Below, in pieces: positions 47,893 through 60,984 of a stretch of 64,000 bases of DNA. Source of the stretch: Scortum barcoo (lineage: Eukaryota; Chordata; Actinopteri; Centrarchiformes; Terapontidae). The position numbers and the translations under genes were made by a program. The first letter of the stretch is position 1, and every line of letters starts with the position of its first letter. The stretch spans positions 20,322,050 to 20,386,049 of the forward strand of contig CM041554.1 of NCBI GenBank assembly GCA_023238725.1, in the 5' to 3' direction. A model generated the notes under the pieces. That model was not told the DNA's origin and made no database searches. It saw nothing but the letters and a program-made list of their open reading frames with translations.

Positions 47893-47975
47893 TCAGCATG
47901 CTCAGATTTAGCTCAATGCACCAGCCTCACAGAGCCTCTAGAATGACTGTGGACTGATTGTCTTGTTACATAAGA
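47893..47975 (+). repeat. Old percomorph interspersed repeat, right half
   Basis: tcagcatgctcagatttagc, then tcaatgcaccagcctcacag and gactgtggactgattgtctt continue the repeat interrupted at 46893. Compare gtggcattagc...agcacc...cagcctcacacagcc in the copy at 49.85 kb. Confidence 0.6.
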
Positions 47976-49559
47976 CATTTTAAATGTGATATACTAATAT
48001 GACCCTCATTGCCCTCCATACCACTCACAATGTGAACGATGAGTTCAAATGTTGCACAGACCATCAGTCATCTTCTTCTTAACAATTTCCCTGAGGAAAT
48101 TTGCCATTCTTATGAACAGTTAGACACAGTCCCTCACTTTATGTTGCTGTCCATTTACACACATACACACACACACACACACATACGTACATACATACAT
48201 AAAAAACATACAAATCTCTGTACACAAATCTCCTTCTGTTTAAGTGTCCTTGAGAAAGTCATTAAGTCTTCATAAGCTATGTGAACGCTGTTCTCTCTCT
48301 CTCTGTGTAATGTATAACGCATTTGATAAGATTACTGATGAGGAACATGGTGGTGCAACAAGAGTCCGACCCCATGGATTAAGCCAACAGATAGTGGCTA
48401 TAAGACTCTGTGACGTTGTAGGTACATGGGAAATCATTGTCGCAAGGTAGGAAAGGTCATTTCACACAGAGAGATGGTGAGAAAATAATCAAAAAAGAGA
48501 AAATCCTGCATCCCATTCCTCTCAGAAAAGCAGACAATAACAATGTTAATATTAACAAATGCTACAAGTCTTTGATGCTCTAAAAAGAGAATTGAGGTCA
48601 TTTGACTTCACTTTAATTGGAATTTTTATGGGTTTATGTTGCCCAGTAAATCTCTTGTGAATTCTATTGAAGGTTTAAAAAAAATTAGGCAGTTGGAGTT
48701 TTGCTAGTGAGGTCAGCGTATTACTGTGGTATGCCATGTTTTGTTCTTTAGCAAGCAGCAACCTGCCAGAAGATTGACATGTTCATTTTGGGTGAAGAGA
48801 CACACAGTCCAGAGGTGGTATATGTCATAAAAACACTCACACTTTCCGAATATATACGTCTGGTGATGTCATGTTGATGGGAGATGCCCGGGTGTGCTCA
48901 CCATGGTGCGCTTTCCCAATATATTTTTAACATTTATTCTGCACTGACCCATGTGTTATCATTCATCAGTTCATTGAAAGACTTGGGTGTACAATGCTCA
49001 ACAAAACACGGGTGATGGACACTGGCCAAGCTGTAGGAGCAAGTCACTGACCTCATTCATGGCACCTAAGTGGTTATGCAACCTCAATTTGCCTCTTCCT
49101 TTGGGTGGTATCTGATAAGTACTGAACAGTGTGTCTCCTGGCAGCAGAAAAGAGGAACTAGAAGTGAGGGCGAAGCAGAAAAAATAAAGAACACCTCCCA
49201 ATGGCATGGTTTAGCAGCCTAAGATTAGCAATCAACACTTCCTGAGCGTGCCTTTAGAGAGAAAAAAGTCACAGGTTTTTTTTTCTATGACATGGCTTAC
49301 TAGTCATATGTTGAACAGCAAAACTTGGGGTGAGAGGAGAATCACATTTAGACTTGCAAATATACACCTTTAAACTTATTGCCCTATCTGATTTGACTTT
49401 AGCAGCTCAACTCAAAATCTTCTGTTGTTCACAAAGGAGGCACATTCATACACACCACATACCCCTCCACTCTTTACCACTCTCCCTTCTTCTTTGAGTC
49501 AATTGTATCATGTCAAATATCATCATCTACGGGGTTAGCAGTGTTGCTCTGTGAGTTCA
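47976..49559. other. Intergenic, no gene seen
   Basis: Contains an (AC)n/(ACAT)n array at about 48160-48200. No coding evidence. Confidence 0.55.
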
Positions 49560-49925
49560 ACACTTTGGTCCAAACTGAAATATCTCAGCAATCTCAACCA
49601 CTGTGTGGACTGTTGTGAGGTTTTGTACAGACATTCATGGTGCCTGGAGCATGACTCCCACATACCTGGCTTTTCCTCTAGTGCCTTCATCAGGTCAAAA
49701 TTTCTCACATAATTTGGTGTGTGGTGCCAAAGTTCCATATGCAAATTGCATTGCTAACACGCTAGATTAATTTGGCCAATATGGTCACTGCCAGTGCTAA
49801 CATGCTAACATTGACGTGTCAGCAATGTCACTGTGAGCATATTAGCATGGTGGCATTAGCATTAAGCACAAAGCACCACTGTGCAGCCTCACACAGCCAC
49901 GAGGGTCAGTACAGACTCTTAGTCT
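49560..49925 (+). repeat. Old percomorph interspersed repeat, second copy
   Basis: aactgaaatatctcagcaat ... ttttgtacagacattcatgg ... cttttcctctagtgccttca, then GCTAA-rich sequence (gctaacatgctaacattgac) and cagcctcacacagcc...agactcttagtcttg. This is a very abundant fish repeat by my recollection. The class is not assigned. Confidence 0.65.
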
Positions 49926-52160
49926 TGTTTGTATCTTTTATTGTTTGTCTGTGTGTTGTAACCTCAGTTTATATGTTTTATTGTTTTACATGTTTGTTTG
50001 TTTGTTTTAACATGATTTAATATTTTTTATTTTAAAATGTGTTTTCCCCTGCACATGTTATGTACATATACAATGTTTAACACGATTATTACACTTTTAT
50101 TGTATTATTAGGTCTGTTAGCCATGCATTAATTAACTTTTTAGGGTTTGTTACAAAAATAACAGATGTTTTAAGACAATAAAACATTCCATCCATTTACT
50201 TTAAGATGCATCAGAGAGGACTAGTGAAACATGGTCTTGATGAATAAGATGAAAACAATCATTCTGTCTCAGTAATACAATGGTCTTTTATAATGATGGT
50301 CTTTTGTAATGATATAATTGATGTAAAATGACAGACGTTGTCATTTCTATTTCATGTGATTATTAGCCACTAACTTATTTTAACACGCCCCCTAGAATCT
50401 CTTCATTTCCACAGTCACAATGGCATCCTTACAATACTGCACTGTATATAGTATAATTTGTTATTTGGCCATCTGGCTAACTGATCTAATCTCTCTTGTT
50501 CTTGTTCTTGTTAGTAGAGAGGGTGGCACCTTCCCGGATCAAGCTTGTGGATGTTTACAGTGTTGTTTTCCTAGAATGAGGCCACAAGAGATCGTTTTTG
50601 TCTGGTTTCATTTCGCACACATTAAATAGGACCCTCATACGTTTTAAATCCTGCTTTTCTCCATTAAGTAGTGAGGTGGGTCACAGATGGCTTGAAAGGT
50701 TTACTCTTCTTTGGCTTTGGTTCAACATCTTTATAGAAAAATCAACACTTGATCAGTTCCACCATCAACTTGGAATTAAAGCTCAGTGGTCTAACAAGAA
50801 TATGTGTGGCGGCCGTCAGCTGTACTAACAGTAAATACTTTTTAATCTGTCTAGGGAACAGAGCTAATATAATGGCCTGCCTGTGAAATGTCACTTTCTT
50901 AAGCCATGTTGCTATTTTCCCTCATATAGTCTTTCATCCTAACCCAGTCGGTCTAATGCATTGCTTTCTCTTCATTGGTGTGTGTGTGTGTGTGTATGTT
51001 TGAGTCTATGTGTGTGTCTGCTGTCAGCTTTGCAGAAATGGGTCAAAGATTAATTGATGTCATGTATGATAAGGAAGACAACATGCTGTTCCCTAGTTTT
51101 GCTCAGACCTGACAAGGAAAAAGAAAAATCTGTGTCTTTTTTTCAGGCAGGAATTATTAACATAAATTTACCAGGATGCCCTGAGCCATGGTTTTTCAAA
51201 AAATATTCAAAGGACACGAGTCTTGTCTAGTTTAACCTGTGATTTTTGTATGATTGCAAGGCTGTGTTATTGCACCATAAAGTCATTAGCATGATAATGA
51301 CCTCTAATTAGCCTCATCCTGCAGGCTTGTCCCACCCTTCTCACGCCAAGATTGCAGAGGTACATCACTGGGAGAGCAGCTAAGTTACATTTATTTCCAT
51401 TTCGTCACATTGACAAGGCCAGTGGAGGGAGATGGCTTTCGTTGGCTGCTTAAGAATATGCTCAAAGGCAGTATGAGGTTGTTGACCTGCAAAGTCAGGG
51501 TCAGGGTGTGTGCTCAAGCGTGGTAAGTGCTCAGTTGATTCCGACCCTCTCTCATGGCTCCTTTTTGGCATGAAAGCACACATATGCTGCTCTGGGCTGG
51601 TGCGGGCAAATGTCTAATGCAGAGATGTAAATTCATCTGCACTCACATCTGCAGTATAAACACAGCAAGATGCACAAACAGATGGCAGATGGTTTGTGAC
51701 GACAGAATCGGGTCTTGCATCCCAACACCAGAATGCATGTTTAAAAACATATCTAATATTCAGTCTTTATGCTATCAGAGACATCATTCTGAAATGATAT
51801 CTGCTGAGGGCAGTGATTATTTTGACTTCACTTGGAGTTTTTGGTACAGTTGACCAGTCACCAGACTGGGTGGCCATAGGCATGCATGGAAAAACCCAGT
51901 GAGAACCTGTGACAGGAATGTTAATTTCACACTGGCAGTGTTAACCCCTGCACACCGCCTCCATACAGCGAAGACGACCTTGCCCTGTGACTATGACAAT
52001 GGTCAATAGTCTTACTAAACATTTATCATTTTTAATATGATTGTATAACTCATGTATTTGTCATTGTTGACATAAATTGAGTTGAGCCGCTCACACAGCA
52101 TTTATACTCAGGTCCTGTGTCTTTTGGCATGCAAGAATGCCTAAACATAGCCTTAACCTT
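49926..52160. other. Intergenic, no gene seen
   Basis: AT-rich DNA with a short GT array (50979-50996). No supported feature. Confidence 0.55.
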
Positions 52161-52218
52161 AAACATCTACAATGGACTGTATGCAGTAATTGAGGGCAGA
52201 GGATCAGCAAAGGGACGG
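52161..52218 (+). repeat. Direct repeat, copy 1 (about 58 bp)
   Basis: Near-identical to 52502-52560 (two or three differences) and abutting the outer end of the left inverted arm. It is a fragment from inside the arm that was duplicated to the arm's outer edge. Confidence 0.85.
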
Positions 52219-52221
52219 TTA

Positions 52222-53126
52222 CAAATTATTGAAAGTGGCTCACACTGATGGACCACAACAACTCCAGAGAAAGTTACACATGAGAAATCCACAGATGAGA
52301 GAGAATTCAAAATACTTCTCAACATTACTCAACACTATCGTCTAATGCTGCTTTTGGTCCCTGTCTGTGTGTGTATTCTGTAGCTAAAAACATCAAACCA
52401 CACTGGTGTATTGCCTCGCAAGTTTTATCCCAACAAGTTATACATTTGCTAGACTTGTAAACACGTTTAAGAGAGTATACAGACCTACAGAGTTAATGTT
52501 TAAACATCTATAATGGACTGTATGCAGTAATTGAGGGCAGAGGATCAGGCAAAGGGACGGGTCTTGTCTTTTTGCTGAAGAAGCAAAAATATTTTTTTTA
52601 TCATCACAGATTGATATTTTTATTTTATTTCTAATTCTATACAGTTATCAGAATTTGTCACTTTAAAACATGTATTTTGTTTATGTCACAGGGCACACAA
52701 AGTGTGAGTCTGGCCACATGCAGAGAAGGTGTGAGGCTGTGTGAAAATTATGTCCTATTGAGGCTATGTAACTTTTGATCAATAGCGGCCCACGACAAAC
52801 AAGTGACAATTGTGGGATAATGGTAAATACTAAACCCGAGTAGAGTACATGTGGTCAGTGAAGTGATCCAGGAATGTCTTTTAGGCAGCAATATCTAAAG
52901 TTTGCTAAAATTAGCCACCATAAGCTACTAGTCATAGCAGACCAGAAAGGACTGTAGCAGCAAAGCCCTGAAGTGTATTGAACTGAGGAAGGACGTGTTT
53001 CTGTCATCTGTAGGACGAAGAATGTGTTATTTCTTTATTTCACAGGTTGCTTTAAGTTTGCAACATCTTCTGTTTCTGCAGTTATTAACCCTACATACTG
53101 TTCATATTTTATACCTTCACAGTATG
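52222..53126 (+). repeat. Left arm of a large inverted repeat
   Basis: About 905 bp that is highly similar to the reverse complement of 55926-56924, from caaattattgaaagtggctc at the outer edge to ttcacagtatg at the inner edge. Mismatches and small indels are spread along it. It has no coding frame and includes the left end of the TTAA-flanked mini-element at 53085. Confidence 0.9.
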
Positions 53127-53166
53127 GTCCGGGTCAATTTTGACCCAAACAGTATGTAAGGGTTAA
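53085..53166 (+). mobile_element. 82-bp TTAA-flanked mini-element
   Basis: TTAA-CCCTACATACTG at the left and CAGTATGTAAGGG-TTAA at the right are imperfect terminal inverted repeats (CCCT[T]ACATACTG). Inside are a third CAGTATG copy and the near-palindrome gggtcaattttgaccc. This is consistent with a tiny piggyBac-type MITE. Its left part is shared with the right inverted arm. Confidence 0.6.
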
Positions 53167-55925
53167 TGGTGAAATGAAGCTGGACAAATGGTTAATTAAT
53201 TAACTGATTTATCATTATTGTGAGGAGTTTGTTGAAGTTTTTCTCTTAATAAAGAGGAGAGTTTACAGAAAAAAATCACTGTTCACCAACGCTGCTGGGG
53301 ATTTTGTGGGGTTTTTGTTTGTGTCTTTCACCCTCCTCCCTACCCGAGTTATTTGTATACAGCCCTTGCTGTAACCTGAGCAGAGACAGATACACACAGA
53401 TAGAACTTCTTTTACTCTTCACACATCCTCTTTTTCAGCCATCACAGGTTCCCGATCTGACAGATTATTTCACTCACATCGATAGCTTTAACTATCCACA
53501 GGAAATCCCCTCAAAAGGTCTGATTTTAAACAGCACCATTATTCCTTCACATTTTTGATGATCAAAGGCTTTGTAGTACACAATCTGCTGAAGAGCCACC
53601 AAATTTATGTTTTTCAATTTCAGCAGCTATTTAGTATATCAACACCAGTATTTTGGATGGTGGTGTGGTACCTGATCATCCATTTTGAGCTGAATGCCAG
53701 ACAGGAGCATGACTCACTGGCAGCCGTGGCTCATCGCGTAAAGGCAGAGTGCAAACAGCCTTCTACTGGCAAAATGGTGAGTAATGACAACCGATCAGAC
53801 CGCCTCAGAGGAATACAGAGTAATATTTCCTTGGGTATTTTGAGTTTTTTCTAATAACCTTAAGAAAAAAGTTCAAACTTGTTCTTCTCTAGTAAAAGAA
53901 ATACATTGAAATGAACAATTAAAATATCAAATAAAGTTTGAGGAAGCACATGAGAGTGTGTGTACATCTGTGTACCTGTGTATGTCTGTTTATGTTTGTG
54001 TCGCAGAACTCATCTGTCCCAGCAGCAGCTCACAGTAGCTTTTCCATCACACAGGTTGTGTTATCTTATTGCAAGTGTGTGGTTTGGTATCAAATACATC
54101 ACCAAACCGACCCATGATTCTGCATTTCAAGTGAAAAACAAAGGAAGGAAACATCTCTTGTCACATGGCTGATCTCTCTCGTTGAGTTAAAGTGCCTGTC
54201 AAAAGTTAGACGTTAGTGAAGGCTAAGCTAAAAGCAGACCTTAATATATAACCATAAGATAAAAGCAAAGCAGCAGAAAAGAAACTATAACCCTTTAGTG
54301 AAGAATACCATTGTACAACTTTTCTCTCCACATTATTTGGAGATATTCTGATTCTCATGTTATTTTCATGGAGTGCTGTTAACTTTCTAATGTTTGATAT
54401 ATTACCCCAATGATGGAAATTGCTATGCTATATAAAGTATTTGTTTTTTCCAGTCACTGATGTTTCCTCACTCTCCTCACAAACTAACTATGAGATAACA
54501 GTGTTTAAGAGCTTTGAGTAAAAGGAATGAACTTATCCTCATAAATGCAAGTTCTTTTGGGCAACTATTTAAAATGCATTAGTAAATCTTATTTGGTGGA
54601 TGTCCTTGAATGTGCAGTATACATCCATCGCTCTATGACTGATCCGAGACAGCTGTGTTAGCGTGCTGACAACTATCACCAGTGCTGCTGAAATCAGTTG
54701 GCTTTTTCTAATAAATGAACAACAGTGTTGAGCGGTTGAACAGTTGGATGCTGATGATACAATAACACAGTGTACATGTCTTTTTCACGTGTCTTTCTTT
54801 AAATAGTAGAAAACTCTTATTATGTAATTCCTCAATTCATTCTCGTCATTTCACATTTGTCATGAACTCCACGCTGCTTTTGTCACATTACTCTTAATTT
54901 GAAAGAAATGATTGGATTGCCTGCAATTTGACCAATTTCATGCTTCACTGGACTGCAAAGTCGTATAGACGACCTCCAGTGCAAAAAAAAAAAAAAAATT
55001 CAAAACCTCCTGAAAAAAAAATGCTCCTACATCTGCATTTCCATATTACCAATGGACTTTTGTTACAGATACAAGGGCAATGCAGCATTTGGCAATAAAG
55101 CAAATCAAGGAACATTTATTGTCTAATTAGAAATGTTTGCTCAATGTCAAAGTCACCGACATAGTTTTCAGTGCACATTGGTCAGGGATAACCCTCAAAA
55201 ATTCCTTTTGGGCAGCAGTACTAATCTTAAACATCCAAAACACCAAAGAAATGTACATGCATGTTGCACGATGGCTTAAAAAGAATGGATCTCTTTTGTT
55301 ATGCATAACTTCAATCCATCTGGCGTTCATATCAAAGAAAAAATGTGCCTACACTTGACTGTAGTTCTGTCCAGAAAAGTAGAACAGTGTAATAAAATTC
55401 AGCTTACTGTAGATCACATAGAAATAGACTGTATAACAGAATAAAGATAAATCATGGATTCAATATCTGGCCTGGCGTGTGGGATAAATGATTTTGGTGG
55501 GACTTTCAAAAGGTTTCTGAGACCGCTTCTCGGGTTTTATCCAGTTTGTCTTGCTATCAAATGTGTGGCTGTAAATTAAACTCTGGTTGCAAGTCAAAGT
55601 CCGACTGTGGATACAGTATCACTGACAACAGTTGAGCTGCGTACAGCCTGCTGATAGTCAGACCTCAGATTCACTGCATCCATAGTTCTTGCTGACTAAG
55701 AAAAAAAGTCCATAAAAGAAGACTTTGTATGTCAGATAATTATTTATTACCAAGTTAATGCAAATATAACCTCAGTGAACTTTTAACTGTTTTTTAACTG
55801 GTCATTTTAACTGTTTTGAAATTTTAACTGTTTTGAAATTTTGCAATGTAATAACTTTGTTGAAATGAAACCCATGTAACTATAGGACCCTGACTTTTCC
55901 TAAATGTGTGTATATTTTATTCTAA
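53167..55925. other. Spacer between the inverted arms
   Basis: About 2.76 kb of AT-rich unique-looking DNA with an A15 run near 54982-54998. Frames up to 99 codons have no motif. No gene seen. Confidence 0.6.
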
Positions 55926-56433
55926 CATACTGTGAAGGTATAAAATATGAACAGTATGTAGGGTTAATAACTACAGAAATAGAAGATGTTGCAAACTTAA
56001 AGGAACCCTGTGAAATAAAGAAATAACACATTCTTTGTCCTACAGATAAAAAGTGGACTCATAAACAATCATTCATAAACACGTCCTTCCTCAGTTCAAT
56101 ACACTTTCTGGTCTGCTATGACTAGTAGCTTGTGGTGGCTAATTTTAGCAAACTTTAGATATTGCCTGCCTAAAAGACATTCCTGGATCACTTCACTGAC
56201 CACATGACTCTACTCGGGTTTAGTATTTACCATTATCCCACAATTGTCACTTGTTTGTCGTAGGCCGCTGTCGATCAAAAGTTACATAGCCTCAATAGGA
56301 CATAATTTTCACACAGCCTCACACCTTCTCTGCATGTGGCCAGACTCGCACTTTGTGTGCCCTGTGACATAAACAAAATACATGTTTTAAAGTGACAAAT
56401 TCTGATAATTGTATAGAATTAGAAATAAAATGA

Positions 56434-56522
<89 letters not shown>

Positions 56523-56924
56523 TATATATATATATATAAAAATATTTTTGCTCTCCTCAAAAAATTCTTCAGCAAAAAGATAAGGCCCGTCCCTTTGCTG
56601 ATCCTCTGCCCTCAATTACTGCATACAGTCCATTATAGATGTTTAAACATTAACTCTGTAGGTCTGTATACTCTCTCAAAAGTGTTTACAAGTCTAGCAA
56701 ATGTATAACTTGTTGGGATAAAACTTGCGAGGCAATACACCAGTGTGGTTTGATGTTTTTAGCTGCAGAATACACACACAGACAGGGACCAAAAGCAGCA
56801 TTAGACGATAGTGTTGAGTAATGTTGAGAAGTATTTTGAAATCTCTCTCATCTGTGGCTTTTTCATGTGTAACTTTCTCTGGAGTTGTTGTGGTCCATCA
56901 GTGTGAGCCACTTTCAATAATTTG
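55926..56924 (-). repeat. Right arm of the large inverted repeat
   Basis: Reverse complement of 52222-53126. It is about 94 bp longer, which is explained almost entirely by the (AT)n expansion at 56436-56538, where the left arm has only a short T-rich stretch. Confidence 0.9.
56436..56515. repeat. (AT)40 microsatellite
   Basis: Eighty uninterrupted bases of AT, followed after aaatt by a second AT array to 56538. The tyrosine/isoleucine frames predicted over it are artefacts. Confidence 0.97.
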
Positions 56925-59599
56925 AAAAAAAAAAAAGGACTGGCAGGGAGAGGGTGGCTGACGGTGGCATCTTCGTTAATTGCCACAGAAATTTAGCATG
57001 CACATACATCTATATGAAAGGGTGATACATTCTCACTGAGTGATAAATGAATGAGCTTCCCATTCATTTGTTTTCATTTCAGATGCTGCTAAAGGAATGG
57101 TATGCGCTCCTCTTAAGTGTTATCATTGAAACATAAAGACCCCATCACAACTGGCATGCCCTCTCCCTCTCTCTCTTTCACAGTAAATGCCTCAATGTCT
57201 AATTTTTAGCTCATAGCTTCAGCGGACAGAGACCACTGAAGGCTGCAGCTATTTATACAAGCTGGCTGTCTACCAAAGTTATGGTGAATAACAAAGCTAG
57301 AGATATTCTTTGATCTCTTTCAGTTGGTGTGGAACGGGTCAAAAGTTGGCTTTTTTTCTGCCATTAATCACTTTAACAGAGGTTTGAAAGTGGCAGAGAA
57401 TAGGCGGGGAGTCGTTAGGGGATGGAGTCGCTTCCTTAAGCGGCAAAGAGAAAGAAATCCACCCGCGCCCTGTTTATTCTCACATTAATCACTGTAGAAG
57501 TGGGAAGAACAAATGACTTTAATTTAATGGGTCAGCTCTATCCCCAGGTATCCCGGTTAGGCAGATTTATACACTCCTGGAGAAGTAATAGTTCTTAATT
57601 TAGTGACGCAAATGAACACAAATCCCATGTTGAAAATGTGAAAGGTACAAAAGGTCAGAAATTGTAAATCATAATCATACATTTTTTTCTGTAGGATGAA
57701 GAATACAGTGTGCTCACAGTTTGGTCAGAGATAAAACTTAGCGGTGCATCCTTATTTCCATTCCATGGAAGGTTAATATTGTTCGCAGCTCCAAGTTTGG
57801 TCCTTAGATGCATCTAGTCCATCACTCAGTCTGTTTGGGAGACAAAATGATAGCTGCTCATTTATTTATATTTCTATTTGCTGTACCACCATCATCTGAC
57901 ATTCACCACTGCCTATGGCCATTAACAGTAAATGAGACAACAGGATAATCAGGATTCAAATGGCACCAAGACCTAAGAGTATAAACGACATTCAGTGTTG
58001 TAGAAATATCTTGAACTATGAGAGAAAGGGTTTTTTGTTCTCTTTATCTCTACTGAAGTAATTTTGGGTTGAATCACTGGTGTTTTTAATGCAAAGATAG
58101 ATAACAATTCCCCTCTGTGCTGACCACAGGTCTACAGGGACCTTGTGCTGAATGGTACAGATTCGTAAACACTAATTAAATCCTCACAGCGACAGCAATA
58201 CATTACTTTTCTGCCCATAGGGTTAAACAAAGGTAATAAGTCAGCTCAGACCTTGACTACCTTCTGTAATTCACACAATAAATCCTGCCAGAATCCGTGT
58301 CTTCCAACAGGAAATTCTGACCAACCAAATAGGTCATTGGGCCAATCCCAGCACTCGACCTTCAACCTTCCTGAACATGTGTAATACTCTCTGTGATTGT
58401 TTGTCTTTGTGTATCATGATCAATAGGACAGACAAACAGAGTGACTCCCATGAGACTGACGATTTTTCTGCCAAGCAAAGAAAGGCTCTGGGAAGCTGCA
58501 GTCTGTAAGCTGTAGTCGTTGACTACAGTAGAGACCCTGGAATAGACATTATTTTCATTACCATCAATGTCATGCAGGGAAATGTTTGTTGATTTGCTGC
58601 AGAGAAATGCAGGGAAATTCCCAAAAATCAACCAACTCCAGTCTAACACATTATAAATTGTGATATGAGATGTTCACACACTGAACCACGACACGTTACA
58701 TTGGTCAGACCCACTTGATGAAATCTTTTTATTTATCCTTTGTATATGTTGAACCCCATCTGGAAGCCACAGCCCTAACGTTGTTGAATAGTGCAGTGAA
58801 GTGTTTTTACAACCCCTTCCTCTTTAATTTATCAGGGGCAAACTGAATGAACAACGACTGGCAGAACTGGTCAGTAACAGCTTCGTCTGTGTATGGTCTG
58901 ATTCATTCAAAATATACAAAATGCTTTCGTCCCACTGTTTATCTTCATTCCAACCACATTTAATGTCAGTTTGGATGCTTTCCACTTGCAACAAGAGCAC
59001 ATTCTGCCTCTGTAGTTGCATGGCAGCGCAAATAGTTTCGGCTTTTTGGTCTTTGATGGTCATGTGCCCGTTTGTTTTTTTGGGTGGACCTCGCCCACAG
59101 TCCCCCGGGGCCCCTTACCACAGACCCAATTAATGGTTCAGGCTGTGGATTAATCCCAAGGGGAATGTCTTTGTTCCAATGAGTTAAATAAGGACATGAT
59201 TTGCCTTGACGGATCACGGATTGAATGGATTAGACATGGCTGGACAGTCAGTGGCAGAGAAATACTTTGTTTTTTGGTTCGCATCATCACTTCCAATTTG
59301 AAAATTCATTTGTTGATGTGAAATGAAAATGGCCATTTATGACTTTTTTTATGTATTTGTATGTATGTCTTAAAATCCTGTGTGTCGATGGTGTGTTGTG
59401 GATAAGTGTGTGTGCATAAGTGTGTGTATAACAGGGCAACAACAAGAGGAACGTGTCTATGAAAATACCCTAACTTTTGCAACTCTAATGGCATAGACGT
59501 GACAAAAAATGAATTACTTTTTCTCACAGTTTGTATTTAATTATATTGTGAAAAATGTCTGTTCACTCAAACTGACTGGTAGAAGTGTTTAATCAACTA
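56925..59599. other. Intergenic, no gene seen; possible conserved non-coding stretch
   Basis: No coding evidence. The interval 57230-57620 is free of simple repeats, has a more even composition and contains several TAAT/ATTA homeodomain-type cores, so it is a candidate for a conserved regulatory element. This is only an impression from composition. Confidence 0.4.
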
Positions 59600-59985
59600 T
59601 GCTGGCTGTCACGGTTTTAGATTTTACCCGGTGAGAATTTCATACTTGATATTTTAAATCAATCGCTCACCATTTTGGGAAATATTTTTCTTCTGTTTCT
59701 TTTCTAGTGAAACCATTCCTCGTCTGTGCGTCTATATTGAAGCTAGAGCCACAGGACGACCTGAAGCAACAACTTCTCCTTTCTATATTTATGTTCTGTT
59801 ACATTTAGACGTGCTTTGGACAGAGACCTCTAGCTGTTTCTCCACTTGCTCTGAGTCATTATACTGAACTTCAGCTAATCAGCTGCTGGCTCCAGTTTTA
59901 CAATTTGATACCACTTTCATGTCGGTGCTCTATCTTCTCATCTAACTCTCAGCAAGAAACTAACTAAATGTTTCTTTGGTTATGT
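59600..59985 (+). repeat. Percomorph interspersed repeat (third type)
   Basis: gctcaccattttgggaaata ... ttgaagctagagccacagga ... ctaatcagctgctggctcca ... ttctcatctaactctcagca matches the wording of a common fish repeat. The class is unknown and the borders are approximate. Confidence 0.5.
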
Positions 59986-60984
59986 TTATTTTTACAAACA
60001 AGGGGCAGCTGTAATACCCGTAACATCATTATACATTCAAGAAAAAGAGAGGAGAGAGAGAGAGAGAGAGAGAGACAGAGTGTGTTTAGGCTCTCTCATT
60101 TCCTCTAATGCTCCGCAACCTTTCCCTAGAGGAACAATGCCTCCAGGTATTGTTCCTCAATAATTACAGGAAAAATATAGTGTGTGGGAGGTGCATGTTG
60201 GGTCATCGGGTCAACATCACAACTTTCTATGAAGAAGAAAAGAGGGAATTCAAGAGAGGATAGCGCGGAGATAGATTTATTGTGTTTGACAAAGCAGAGC
60301 GGTGCGCAATATCCAACTCCGGACAGGATCCCAGACAGTTAGAGGGTTATCCAAATGTGAATTGGCTCTGCCTGGGAGTGACAGGATACAGGAAGACAGA
60401 TGTCACAGACTGAGGAAACCGGCCATGATTAATTGGACATGCAGACTCCCACTTTCCAAAACAGGGCACTGCACGGAGGTTACATTTACATTACATTTAC
60501 AGTGCGTAGCCAGAGCAAAGAGGCGTGAAGTTCTGTGAAGTTCTGTGAAGTTCTGCGGTCAACAGAGTTTTATTCCAGGTAGCTTGAGGAGTTTGTGGCT
60601 CAAAGTTAACACCTCCAGATAAGACTGCAGCTCATGTGATCATAAATGTTTGGCAGAAAATAAACAGCTCATCTTGGTTAATTCTGTTTATATCTGTATC
60701 AGCAGAGACATGCGAGGTTTCTTTAAAGAGGGTACAGTGTTACTCCACAATCAGTAAGTGTTGCAGGGTGCAGACAACATACTGACTATTTTTCTATCCT
60801 TAGAGCCTTATCAGGGGTGAACATGTTGGGTTTGTTCTGTATGTTGTGCAAATGATAATGCCATGGGGGGGGAGTTGCCAAAATCACATGAGTTGATTCA
60901 ACTGGGAGCCCTAATGTGCTCAGCAAATTTCGTGTTAGTCCTAGTTGAAGTATTGACATTTTCACCTCCTCGATGCAAGACGAA
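59986..60984. other. Intergenic, no gene seen
   Basis: Contains a (GA)n array and a small tandem of gtgaagttct units at about 60527-60557. No coding evidence. Confidence 0.55.
60048..60075. repeat. (GA)n microsatellite
   Basis: About 13 GA units. Confidence 0.93.

Noticed and set aside
56319..56708. Frames of 62-99 codons rich in Tyr/Ile
   Set aside because: Translation of the (AT)n microsatellite.
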